A stretch of DNA of 10,605 nt. It comes from Arthrobacter sp. (GTDB lineage Bacteria; Actinomycetota; Actinomycetes; Actinomycetales; Micrococcaceae). The position numbers and the translations under genes are program-made. Below are positions 1-5,933 of the stretch, piece by piece. Below the pieces are notes generated by a model that was given only the letters and a program-made list of their open reading frames with translations, was not told where the DNA came from and did not search any database. The DNA lies in assembly GCA_030147325.1 (NCBI GenBank), contig JASLAA010000215.1:1-10605 (forward strand). The letters run 5' to 3'. Position 1 is the stretch's first letter. The number at the start of each line of letters is the position of its first letter.

Positions 1-332
1 AGGTCACCCAGGTCATCACGCCGGAACTCGAGTGGGGTGCCGTGCGTATTGTCACGACGCCTGGTGCCTCCTTCACCGTCAAGGGCAGCGGATACGAGCC
101 AGGGCAGCGCATCAGCATCGGTCTCGGAGTGGCACAGACCGACTCCTTTATCTTCGAAGACGAGTCAGGCCACGCCGATGCGGCCGGCAACTACGCCTTC
201 ACCATCACCCTCGCTGCCGACCTCGCGCCGAACACCTACGCGGTGGTGACATCGACGCCGGATGGGAAGGAGCAAGGGCCGGAAGTGTGGAACGAAAGGC
301 ACTGGGGCATAGTCGAGGTCATCGCGCCGTAG
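1..332 (+). CDS. C-terminal part of an Ig-like domain surface/secreted protein (5' end outside window)
   Basis: The frame is open from base 3 to a TAG at 330-332, with no stop back to the window edge, so the gene starts upstream. The visible ~109 residues look like one bacterial Ig-like beta-sandwich repeat: a strand ending in ASFTVKGSGYEPGQ, a strand around QRISIGLG, then ADAAGNYAFTITLAADLAPNTYAVV, which matches the usual ADxxGxFxxxxxVPxdxxPGxY pattern of actinobacterial extracellular Ig-like repeats. The protein ends shortly after this domain, with no C-terminal hydrophobic helix or LPXTG sorting signal, so if exported it is either secreted or anchored through its missing N-terminal part. 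A GTG at 42 could be taken as a start, but the first strand of the fold begins before it, which argues for a longer protein. The role is probably adhesion or substrate binding; this is inference from the fold only. Confidence 0.6.
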   Translation, partial: VTQVITPELEWGAVRIVTTPGASFTVKGSGYEPGQRISIGLGVAQTDSFIFEDESGHADAAGNYAFTITLAADLAPNTYAVVTSTPDGKEQGPEVWNERHWGIVEVIAP

Positions 333-705
333 CGAGGTTGCACGGGCGCTGTCATCGGCACATCTGCCCGTCGCCGCACACTGATCCCATAAGGCCGGAC
401 CGGACTCCTGGCCGCCGGCGGAGAGGGATCACCACGTCGGACGGATACGAGAGCCAAGTCGACGGACGCGTGCATCTGGCTGTCCATGCCCACCGTCCGC
501 CGCTGCATGGAAGCCGAACTCCGAACACGCCTAGCGGCCAGGCATCCGGCGCGCGTGCTTCAGGCAGCCTGAGGCCTCACATCCGGAAGGACGGCTCGCT
601 GCGGTTCCAATACATGAACGGGCCGTCATGACCGTTGTGCCGACGTCGGCGAATCCGACGGACACGCGTGCCGATACCGCCCATGGACGATCCGTGGGCG
701 CGCGA
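333..705. other. Gene-free convergent gap
   Basis: This lies between the end of the Ig-like gene (+) and the end of the helix-turn-helix gene (-). I see no convincing coding frame: the open frames here are arginine-rich translations without domains or ribosome sites. A weak stem (acgggc at 342-347 with gcccgt at 366-371, 18-base loop) could end the Ig-like transcript. A short palindrome lies at 557-575 (tcaggc-a-gcctga core). Neither has a U tract, so neither is called as a terminator. Confidence 0.4.
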
Positions 706-885
706 TCAGGAGTGGTGTGCGGCGAGATACTCGTTCAGCGCTGCCTCGGGTACGCGGAACGAGCGGCCAAAACGTACGCTCGGCAGAGCCCCCGAGTTCA
801 CCAGGCGGTACACCGTCATCTTCGAGACCCTCAGCTGGTCTGCCACTTCTGCCACGGTCACTACCGGGCCAATTGCGCTGTTCAT
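706..885 (-). CDS. Excisionase/MerR-type helix-turn-helix DNA-binding protein (59 aa)
   Basis: This is a small DNA-binding protein of the excisionase-like HTH_17 type. Residues 11-29 (VAEVADQLRVSKMTVYRLV) form the helix-turn-helix, with SKMTVYRLVNSG as recognition helix. GALPSVRFGRSFRVPEAAL forms the wing and the last helix. The frame is open upstream to an ATG at 924, but the ATG at 885 is chosen because AAAGGGAGCA sits just before it (GGGAG about 7 bases upstream) and the domain begins directly after. The sequence resembles mycobacterial Rv0500A-like regulators (from memory). Those usually lie beside the tiny Lys/Arg-rich ribosomal protein bS22 gene; no such frame is visible here, so this may be a stand-alone paralogue. 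BldC-like factors of this class act as transcription regulators, and phage excisionases share the fold; with no integrase in view, regulator is the likelier role. Target unknown. Confidence 0.85.
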   Translation of the reverse strand: MNSAIGPVVTVAEVADQLRVSKMTVYRLVNSGALPSVRFGRSFRVPEAALNEYLAAHHS

Positions 886-1121
886 GTCTTTGCTCCCTTT
901 CGTCCCAGATTCCCCACAATCCACTCTGGTCCCTCTTGTCGCAGCGCTCTAGAGTGGCGACTACTCGAATCCACCAGGAAGCAAACGAGTAGTGAGGTGG
1001 CCCACAGATAAGGGTCGAACGAGTACGGGGCCTGAGCGGACCGCACACAGCACCCAGGCTGATCGTGCTGGACGCGGGTCAGAACACAGGCGGGGAGCCG
1101 TATTGCGGAGTCCTGCCGGCG
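886..1121. promoter_or_regulatory. Upstream region of the HTH gene with paired inverted repeats
   Basis: This gap holds the control region of the HTH gene. Two inverted repeats are visible: CCACTCT (921-927) with AGAGTGG (951-957), 23 bases apart, and ACTACTCG (960-967) with CGAGTAGT (986-993), 18 bases apart. A third pair, CCACC (971-975) with GGTGG (996-1000), interlocks with the second. They may be operators for the small HTH protein or RNA structures. I could not place a convincing -35/-10 pair. At the other end, gga-ccg / cgg-tcc (1094-1113, loop TATTG) is a weak stem just after the stop of the membrane-protein gene on the minus strand. Confidence 0.35.
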
Positions 1122-1397
1122 TTACCGCCGGGTACGGCGCCGTGAGTAGCGGTTCACGAGGTCGTTGAGCGCCAGCGTCGCGATGATGATCGATACCGCA
1201 ACAGCAGCCAGACCGACGTAGAGCCCTGTCAGCATCGCCATGGGCGAACTGGCGTCGGACAGGAAGCCGAGGCCGCCTACTGGTCCGACGATCCAGAATG
1301 CTGCCACGCCGAGCAGCGCGATCATCGACGGCAGAGCCGCCCGGTTGTCCTTGAGCCACTGCGTCGGCCTTGCCTGTTCGATCCCCAAGAGCGCCAT
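1122..1397 (-). CDS. Small two-helix membrane protein, function unknown (91 aa)
   Basis: I do not recognise a family. Two hydrophobic segments are clear: about residues 22-46 (ALPSMIALLGVAAFWIVGPV onward) and 53-77 (the run MAMLTGLYVGLAAVAVSIII and beyond), joined by a short GFLSDASSP loop. The C-terminus is strongly basic (RYSRRRTRR), and the N-terminal stretch carries K/R residues, so by the positive-inside rule both ends face the cytoplasm and the short loop faces outside. The ATG at 1397 is the only good start: an in-frame TGA lies about 10 codons upstream. A GGAG sits only one base before the ATG, too close for a normal ribosome site, so initiation is unclear and may be leaderless with a weak GACAAT or CAATAT -10. 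It shares strand with the HTH gene but is 236 bases from it, so co-transcription is uncertain. Confidence 0.6.
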   Translation of the reverse strand: MALLGIEQARPTQWLKDNRAALPSMIALLGVAAFWIVGPVGGLGFLSDASSPMAMLTGLYVGLAAVAVSIIIATLALNDLVNRYSRRRTRR

Positions 1398-1517
1398 GCT
1401 CCATATTGTCCGGCCGGAAACTCAGGAGGAGGCTGACGACACGTCTCGACTGGGTCACAGTTGCACAGCGAACGGCTGTTCAGCACTGTTCCGCACGTCC
1501 CGTCGGGGCCGGCCACG

Positions 1518-1567
1518 CTTCCGGCCAGGGAAGCCTGCCGCTCTTCCGGCCAGGGAAGCCTGCCGCT
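1518..1567. repeat. Perfect 25-bp tandem duplication
   Basis: Copy 1 (1518-1542) and copy 2 (1543-1567) are identical and abut without a spacer. Each copy begins with a small dyad, CTTCC-GGCCAG-GGAAG, and ends in CCTGCCGCT. The following stretch (1566-1586) looks like a decayed, partial third copy. Two copies without spacers do not make a CRISPR array. Confidence 0.85.
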
Positions 1568-1582
1568 GACCGGGGCAAGATA

Positions 1583-1613
1583 GCCGCCAGCACGGAGAAC
1601 CCGTGCTGGCGGC
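1583..1613. terminator. Perfect 13-bp hairpin in intergenic DNA (terminator-like or structural)
   Basis: GCCGCCAGCACGG (1583-1595) pairs perfectly with CCGTGCTGGCGGC (1601-1613) around a 5-base loop, AGAAC. There is no U tract on either side, which is common for GC-rich actinobacterial terminators. No recognised gene ends into it from either direction, so it could close an unseen small RNA, be a relic of a lost gene, or be a structural repeat unit paired with the adjacent tandem duplication. The stem is certain; the role is not. Confidence 0.5.
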
Positions 1614-1788
1614 CGCCCCGCACGCACTCGCGCCGGCTGCTTGACGAATTAGTGCATACCACCAGTAAGCGTCCTGCGACCACCATTCGCCTAAAGCCCG
1701 AACCGGGTGGTTGCAGCCCACCTACTGGAGCTCAACCGTGCAACGCGCGCGGGGCCGGAGGGAACACCACCGTCGACCGCACTCTCGG

Positions 1789-1819
1789 TAGGCTGGAGAG
1801 GCAACCGCTACCCAGGAGG
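1789..1819 (+). promoter_or_regulatory. Promoter -10 and Shine-Dalgarno of the M20 gene
   Basis: TAGGCT at 1789-1794 fits the TAnnnT -10 pattern and would start transcription near 1801, leaving a leader of about 24 bases. AGGAGG at 1814-1819 is a strong ribosome site 5 bases before GTG 1825. No clear -35 box is seen. This contrasts with the leaderless layout of genes further right. Confidence 0.5.
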
Positions 1820-1824
1820 ACACC

Positions 1825-3126
1825 GTGGGCATGACCGCCGAAGATGAAGTCGTCAGGATCTGTCAGGAACTGATCCGCATCGATACCTCGAACTTCGGGG
1901 ACAACGTGGGCCCGGGTGAACGGAAGGCCGCTGAGTACACCGCAGGGCTGATCGAGGAGGTGGGGCTCTCCACCCAACTGTTCGAGGCCGCGCCCGGTCG
2001 GACGTCCGTCGTCGCCCGCATGGAGGGCAGCGACCCGTCGCTGCCGGCCCTGGTCGTGCACGGCCACCTCGACGTCGTGCCGGCACAGAAGGAGGACTGG
2101 TCGGTCGATCCGTTCGGCGGGGAGGAGAAGGACGGCCTGATCTGGGGTCGCGGCGCCGTGGACATGAAGGACATGGACGCCATGATCCTGTCCGTCCTGC
2201 GGTCCATGCAGCGTGACGGCGTGAAGCCGCAGCGCGATCTGATCTTCGGATTCTTCGCCGATGAGGAAGCGGGCGGTTCCTACGGCGCCTCCTGGCTGGT
2301 CGACAACAAGCCCGACGTCTTCGCGGGCGCCACCGAGGCGATCTCCGAGGTGGGCGGCTTCTCCGCCACCATCGGCGGACAGCGCACGTACCTCCTGCAG
2401 ACTGCGGAGAAGGGCATCTCCTGGCTCCGGCTGGTGGCCCACGGACGGGCGGGCCACGGATCGCAGATCAACACCGACAACGCCGTGACCGCCCTCGCCC
2501 GCGCCGTCACCAGAATCGGCGACCACCAGTGGCCGATCGAACTCACCCCCACCACGCGCAGGTTCCTGGACGGCGTCACCGAGCTCACCGGCGTCGAGTT
2601 CGACGCCGACAATCCGGACATCCTGCTGAAGGAACTGGGCACCGTCGCACGGTTCGTGGGCGCGACCCTGCAGAACACCGCGAACCCGACCGTCCTGAAG
2701 GGCGGCTACAAGCACAACGTCATACCGGGGACCGCCGAGGCGCTCATCGACGTACGCACGCTCCCTGGCCAGCAGGATCAGGTCCTGGAGATCATCCGCG
2801 GACTGGCGGGGGAGGGTGTGGACGTCAGCTACGAGCACAAGGACACCTCCCTCGAGGTGCCCTTCGCCGGGAACCTGGTCGACTCCATGATCGATGCACT
2901 GCATGCCGAGGACCCGGGCGCCAAGGTCCTGCCGTACACGCTCTCCGGCGGAACGGACAACAAGTCGCTGAGCCGCCTCGGCATCACCGGATACGGGTTT
3001 GCGCCGCTTCAGCTACCCGACGAACTCGACTTCACCGGCATGTTCCACGGTGTCGACGAACGGGTTCCCACGGACTCGCTCCGCTTCGGGGCAAGGGTCC
3101 TCTCCCGCCTGTTGAGCACCTACTGA
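1825..3126 (+). CDS. M20-family metallopeptidase (dipeptidase / ArgE-DapE-like deacylase)
   Basis: This is a cytoplasmic di-zinc hydrolase of the M20/M25/M40 family (433 aa), expected to cleave dipeptides or N-acyl amino acids. The metal ligands fall in the classic order: H81 in VVHGHLDVVP, bridging D113 in GRGAVDMKD, the general base E147 and ligand E148 in ADEEAGG, E175 in AISEVGG, and H408 in FHGVDER. AHGRAGHGS opens the dimerisation (lid) domain, and SGGTDNKSL is the usual substrate-side loop near the C-terminus. GTG 1825 is preferred because AGGAGG lies 5 bases upstream; ATG 1831, two codons on, is a less well spaced alternative. The acyl-CoA dehydrogenase gene follows after 16 bases on the same strand, so the two probably form an operon. 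The exact substrate cannot be read from sequence; mycobacterial Rv2141c is a likely counterpart, from memory. Confidence 0.93.
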   Translation: MGMTAEDEVVRICQELIRIDTSNFGDNVGPGERKAAEYTAGLIEEVGLSTQLFEAAPGRTSVVARMEGSDPSLPALVVHGHLDVVPAQKEDWSVDPFGGEEKDGLIWGRGAVDMKDMDAMILSVLRSMQRDGVKPQRDLIFGFFADEEAGGSYGASWLVDNKPDVFAGATEAISEVGGFSATIGGQRTYLLQTAEKGISWLRLVAHGRAGHGSQINTDNAVTALARAVTRIGDHQWPIELTPTTRRFLDGVTELTGVEFDADNPDILLKELGTVARFVGATLQNTANPTVLKGGYKHNVIPGTAEALIDVRTLPGQQDQVLEIIRGLAGEGVDVSYEHKDTSLEVPFAGNLVDSMIDALHAEDPGAKVLPYTLSGGTDNKSLSRLGITGYGFAPLQLPDELDFTGMFHGVDERVPTDSLRFGARVLSRLLSTY

Positions 3127-3142
3127 GCGGGACGGGCCCAGC

Positions 3143-4309
3143 ATGACGGCGTTCCGCGACGCGGGGCAGGACCCCCTGCGGCAGGAGATGCTCGAGCGCT
3201 TCAGGGGACGCGCCGCGGCCTACGACGCAGCCAACGCCTTCTTCTCGGAGGACTTCGAGGACCTCCGGACGTCCGGCTACCTCCGCATCCTGGTCGACAT
3301 CCCGCCCGGCACCCCCGGCGGGATGAGCAGAGCCACCGAAGCGCAGAGACGCCTCGCGGCCGCCGCGCCGGCGACCGCCCTCGGAGTCAACATGCACCTG
3401 GTGTGGACGGCGGTCGCGGGCCTCCTCGCCGATCGCGGCGACTCGTCCCTGACATTCGTCCAGGACGAGGCCGCTGCCGGCGAGGTGTTCGCCTTCGGCG
3501 TCTCGGAACCCGGTAACGACGCCGTGCTGTTCGACTCGCTGACACGCGTGGAGCGACTGGCCGACGGCGGCTTCAGCTACACCGGCACGAAGGTCTTCAC
3601 GAGTCTCTCGCCGGTGTGGACCAGGCTCGGCATTTTCGGGAAGCTCGAGGATCCGCAGGGTGATGCCGCCATCCTGCACGCTTTCGTCCCGCGCGGCACC
3701 CCAGGGGTCGGGATCCGGGAGGACTGGGATCCGCTGGGCATGCGTGCCACCCGTTCCAACACGACCACCCTCACCGATGTGCGCGTCCCACCGGAGGCGG
3801 TCTTCCGACGCCTGCCGGTGGGCCCCACCGCGGATCTGCTGGTGTTCGGGATCTTCGCGGCCTTCGAGAGCCTCATCGCGTCCGTCTACCTCGGGATAGC
3901 GGACAGGGCACTGGAGCTGGCGGCGCAGGCACTCAAGGATCGTCGCAGCCACACCGCGGGACGAGCGCTGGCGGAAGACCCGGTGATGCGGAACCTCCTG
4001 GCCGGAGTTGCGATGCAGCGGACGGGCGCCGAGGCAGAACTCCGGGGAGTGACCCAGGACCTCGACGCCGGTGGCGGGCCCGCGGCGGAATGGTTCGCCC
4101 GCCTGGTCACGCTGAAGACCCACGCTGTGGCGGCGGCCGTCGCGGCCACGTCGGCGGCGGTGCACGTCGGGGGAGGGTCGGGCTTCTCGGCGAATTCGGA
4201 GATCACCCGGCTTCACCGTGATGCCCTCGCGGGACAGTTCCATCCGTCCACGGAGGAATCCGCGCGAGCCACGGTGGCCACCGCCCTGCTCGGCCCGATG
4301 CCCACCTGA
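3143..4309 (+). CDS. Acyl-CoA dehydrogenase-fold flavoprotein
   Basis: This 388-aa protein has the length and layout of the FAD-dependent acyl-CoA dehydrogenase superfamily. It has a helical N-terminal domain to about residue 115, then GVSEPGND (119-126, the FAD/substrate strand), YTGTKVFTS (146-154) and DWDPLGMRATRSNT (194-207) in the beta domain. A C-terminal four-helix domain ends in HVGGGSGFSANSEITRLHRD (341-360). The usual C-terminal catalytic-Glu motif (YEGT) is absent; the matching stretch is QFHPSTEES, nearer to the DszC/HsaA-type monooxygenase branch. E242 in the FESLIAS helix could serve as the isovaleryl-type base instead. It may therefore be a dehydrogenase of unusual substrate or a flavin monooxygenase. 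It starts 16 bases after the M20 stop with only a weak GC-rich ribosome site, which suggests translation from the shared transcript. Confidence 0.85.
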   Translation: MTAFRDAGQDPLRQEMLERFRGRAAAYDAANAFFSEDFEDLRTSGYLRILVDIPPGTPGGMSRATEAQRRLAAAAPATALGVNMHLVWTAVAGLLADRGDSSLTFVQDEAAAGEVFAFGVSEPGNDAVLFDSLTRVERLADGGFSYTGTKVFTSLSPVWTRLGIFGKLEDPQGDAAILHAFVPRGTPGVGIREDWDPLGMRATRSNTTTLTDVRVPPEAVFRRLPVGPTADLLVFGIFAAFESLIASVYLGIADRALELAAQALKDRRSHTAGRALAEDPVMRNLLAGVAMQRTGAEAELRGVTQDLDAGGGPAAEWFARLVTLKTHAVAAAVAATSAAVHVGGGSGFSANSEITRLHRDALAGQFHPSTEESARATVATALLGPMPT

Positions 4310-4320
4310 CGCGCCGGGAC

Positions 4321-4357
4321 CCTCCGATGCCTACCTGACCTCGCCGGGAGGCGGAGG
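4321..4357. terminator. Convergent terminator-like hairpin
   Basis: CCTCCG (4321-4326) pairs with CGGAGG (4352-4357), with a nested CCTC (4339-4342)/GAGG (4348-4351) stem around GCCGG. It lies exactly between the stop of the acyl-CoA dehydrogenase gene (+) and the stop of the DUF5703 gene (-), so it can serve both. There is no U tract. Confidence 0.45.
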
Positions 4358-4591
4358 CTACGCCGTCCGTTCGACCCGGAGGACCTTCCGTCTCAGCCAG
4401 TAGCGCCTGCTGCCGCTGATGTAGATGCAGCTGCGCTCCAGTTCCCACTTACCGTATTCGGCGTGCTCGGTCACGAGCTTCCTCGCCGCAGGCAGCGGCT
4501 CGCCCGGGCTGACGGTGAGGACCAGGTACTCGTACTGCCGTCCGTAATCCCGTTCCCGGACGGTGGTCGCGTTCAGAAAATGTTCTCGCAT
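4358..4591 (-). CDS. DUF5703 family protein (77 aa)
   Basis: This small conserved actinobacterial protein has no assigned function. I recognise the family by RERDYGRQYEYLVL (12-25), HAEYGKWELER (43-53) and the basic RRYWLRRKV (62-70). The length fits the family. It is soluble, rich in Arg, Glu and Tyr, with no signal peptide or membrane segment, and the charge pattern suggests a compact cytoplasmic protein. On the minus strand GGAGGGA lies just before ATG 4591; the gap of 3 bases is short but usable. A TAAAGT -10 candidate (4615-4610) would give a short leader containing this site. It is divergent from the acidic-protein gene, with 41 bases between the two starts, so their promoters overlap. 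No enzymatic role should be assumed. Confidence 0.88.
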   Translation of the reverse strand: MREHFLNATTVRERDYGRQYEYLVLTVSPGEPLPAARKLVTEHAEYGKWELERSCIYISGSRRYWLRRKVLRVERTA

Positions 4592-4619
4592 ATCCCTCCA
4601 ATTCCGACAACTTTACCGA

Positions 4620-4632
4620 TAACGTCTAGGCC
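4620..4632 (+). promoter_or_regulatory. -10 box of a leaderless transcript (acidic-protein gene)
   Basis: TAACGT (4620-4625) is followed by 7 bases and then ATG 4633. No Shine-Dalgarno sequence lies before the ATG, so transcription probably begins at the start codon. No -35 match was seen at 17-19 bases. Confidence 0.5.
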
Positions 4633-4902
4633 ATGAGCATAGATCCGCGTGTCGCGCTCCAGTCCCTCGTGACGGCCCTCGAAGAGCATCTCGCTGCCTC
4701 GGCGTCGCGACGGCGGGAGGACGATCCGGCGGTCGAGGCGGCCTACCTGGGCATCGCCGATGCTTTCGAGGTCTATGAGGAAGCCCTCTACGACGCCTTC
4801 GGGGAAGTCACCCCCCTCGAGATCTACGAAGAGGACGACGACGCCGACGACAGTGACGCTCCGTACGCCTCCGAGCTGGTCGAGGCCGAGGGAGAACCCT
4901 GA
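4633..4902 (+). CDS. Acidic conserved hypothetical protein (89 aa)
   Basis: Family function is unknown; I believe similar short acidic proteins occur in Micrococcaceae, from memory. The first ~60 residues are helical in character (PRVALQSLVTALEEHLAAS, then AVEAAYLGIADAFEVYEEAL) and could form a two-helix hairpin. The tail (EEDDDADDSD, about 66-75) is strongly acidic and likely disordered. There is no signal peptide or membrane segment. ATG 4633 is chosen because the helix starts there, the frame has no better start, and a TAACGT -10 lies 7 bases before it, implying a leaderless message. It is transcribed away from the DUF5703 gene and ends just before a strong hairpin at 4905-4930. Cysteine is absent. 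No catalytic motif is visible. Confidence 0.8.
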   Translation: MSIDPRVALQSLVTALEEHLAASASRRREDDPAVEAAYLGIADAFEVYEEALYDAFGEVTPLEIYEEDDDADDSDAPYASELVEAEGEP

Positions 4903-4904
4903 TA

Positions 4905-4930
4905 CCTGCCCGTCCCGCGGGTCGGGCAGG
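4905..4930. terminator. Convergent terminator-like hairpin
   Basis: CCTGCCCG (4905-4912) pairs with CGGGCAGG (4923-4930) around TCCCGCGGGT, which can itself pair partly. It lies between the end of the acidic-protein gene (+) and the end of the aldo/keto reductase gene (-). Without a U tract it fits the GC-rich hairpin type of actinobacterial terminators. Confidence 0.55.
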
Positions 4931-4960
4931 GACGTGGTGCGGCCGGGTCCCGCGGACGGA

Positions 4961-5896
4961 TCAGGGTGCCAGCGCCGATACCTCGTCGAGGACCTCCGCG
5001 ATGGGTTCGGCCACCGGCGCATCGCCTGCCTGGAGGATCTCCTTGAGCTGATGCGGAGTCCTCGCGCCGATGACGGCCGCAGCGACACCCGGGCGATGCA
5101 ACAGCCACCGCAGGGCCAGTTCGTGGGGCTGGAGGTCGAGTCCCCTCGAGGCGGTGCAGAGCGCCTCGGTCACCCGCTGCGGCTTACCCGAGAGGTACGG
5201 CTCCACGTAGGGAGCCCAGACGTCGGACGCGCCGCGTGATTCCGAGGGGATCCTGCCTCGGTACTTGCCCGTGAGAACGCCCCTGCCGAGGGAACCCCAG
5301 GCGAGCACTGCTCCGCCGGCTGCCTCGGCGGCGGGCAGCACGTCGCGCTCGGCGCCCCGGTTGATGAGGGAGTACTCGACGTCGTTGACGATCAGCGGGA
5401 ACGACGCCGTGGCCGCCGCCCGCGCGAATTCCCACCCGGTGTAGTTGGAGACACCGACGTAGCGGGCACGGCCGGAGAGATAGGCCGACTCGAGCGCGCT
5501 GAGCGTCTCGTGCAGGGGGACCGCGGGGTCGGGGGACGGCGCGAGCCAGATATCGACGTGATCAGTACCGAGCAACGTCAGGGACGCGTCGAGTGAATCG
5601 AGCAGGCCGCGGCGGGAGCCGTCGAGTCGCCGGCTGCCGGCGCGGGTGGTGCCGCCCTGCACCACGAGCACCAGTTCGGAGCGCGCCACGGTGTCACCGA
5701 TGAAGGCACCCAGCATCGCTTCCGCCTGTCCCTCGCCGTACCGGGCTGCGGTCTCGACGAGCGTGCCGCCCGCTTCGGCGAACAGGCGGAGCTGCTCCCG
5801 TGCGGCCTCCTCATTGACCTCCTGGCCCCAGTTCATGGTCCCCAGGCCCAGCGCGGACACCGTCAGACCGCTCGTTCCCACGTTTCGCCGTTGCAT
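4961..5896 (-). CDS. Aldo/keto reductase-family protein with degenerate catalytic tetrad
   Basis: This 311-aa TIM-barrel protein belongs to the aldo/keto reductase family, normally NADPH-dependent carbonyl reductases. Family landmarks are GLGTMNWG (17-24), LVETAARYGEG (46-56), GVSNYTGWEFA (148-158), EYSLINR (174-180), WGSLGRGVLTGKY (200-212) and the C-terminal cofactor stretch VIGARTPHQL (275-284). The catalytic tetrad Asp-Tyr-Lys-His appears here as E48, Y53, Q80 (LVLVVQGG, where STK or ATK is usual) and P120 (VDIWLAPSPDP, where the His would sit). Only Tyr remains, so ordinary reduction is doubtful and it may be a cofactor-binding pseudoenzyme. The start at ATG 5896 is chosen over ATG 5929 because the conserved first strand (MQRRNVGTSGLTVSALGLG) begins there and AGCCTA (TAGGCT on the minus strand) sits 7 bases upstream. 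The gene is divergent from uppP. Confidence 0.88.
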   Translation of the reverse strand: MQRRNVGTSGLTVSALGLGTMNWGQEVNEEAAREQLRLFAEAGGTLVETAARYGEGQAEAMLGAFIGDTVARSELVLVVQGGTTRAGSRRLDGSRRGLLDSLDASLTLLGTDHVDIWLAPSPDPAVPLHETLSALESAYLSGRARYVGVSNYTGWEFARAAATASFPLIVNDVEYSLINRGAERDVLPAAEAAGGAVLAWGSLGRGVLTGKYRGRIPSESRGASDVWAPYVEPYLSGKPQRVTEALCTASRGLDLQPHELALRWLLHRPGVAAAVIGARTPHQLKEILQAGDAPVAEPIAEVLDEVSALAP

Positions 5897-5909
5897 AGAG
5901 CCAAGCCTA
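5897..5909 (-). promoter_or_regulatory. -10 box of a leaderless transcript (aldo/keto reductase)
   Basis: On the minus strand TAGGCT (5909-5904) is followed by 7 bases and ATG 5896. There is no ribosome site. It faces away from the uppP -10, with 24 bases between the two boxes, so each promoter's -35 area overlaps the other's -10 area. Confidence 0.5.
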
Positions 5910-5933
5910 GAGCCTGACCCCAGCCGCATGGCT

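Larger units (their letters stand above)
1398..1824. other. Gene-free region with tandem repeat, hairpin and M20 promoter
   Basis: This gap lies between the divergent membrane-protein and M20 genes. It contains a 25-bp perfect tandem duplication, a 13-bp perfect hairpin, and the M20 promoter with its ribosome site, each listed separately. The open frames crossing it on both strands are rich in R, P and G and show no domain. No tRNA fold was found in 1620-1740: a GGTTCG string on the minus strand lacks a matching T stem. Confidence 0.45.

Noticed and set aside
32..631. A 199-aa plus-strand open frame
   Set aside because: It overlaps the Ig-like frame, reads as R/H-rich nonsense, and has no start signal.
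706..885. Phage excisionase as part of an integrated element
   Set aside because: No integrase, att repeat or phage gene is visible in the window; a host regulator is more likely.
960..1000. A functional pseudoknot or riboswitch
   Set aside because: The interlocked short repeats could arise by chance; no known riboswitch core is recognisable, so they are reported only as inverted repeats.
1518..1567. CRISPR array
   Set aside because: Only two abutting copies with no spacers, and no cas gene.
1620..1740. Possible tRNA (GGTTCG on the minus strand, ACCACCA on the plus strand)
   Set aside because: No T stem, anticodon stem or acceptor stem can be closed around these strings.
1370..1834. Open frames crossing the repeat/hairpin gap on both strands
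   Set aside because: Compositionally biased translations, no domain, and they run through the tandem duplication, the hairpin and the M20 promoter.
1732..2904. A 390-aa minus-strand open frame
   Set aside because: It lies antisense to the M20 gene, is rich in G, D and H as expected for a GC-rich shadow frame, and has no domain or ribosome site.
3032..4243. A 403-aa minus-strand open frame
   Set aside because: It is an antisense shadow of the acyl-CoA dehydrogenase gene, whose motifs are unmistakable on the plus strand.
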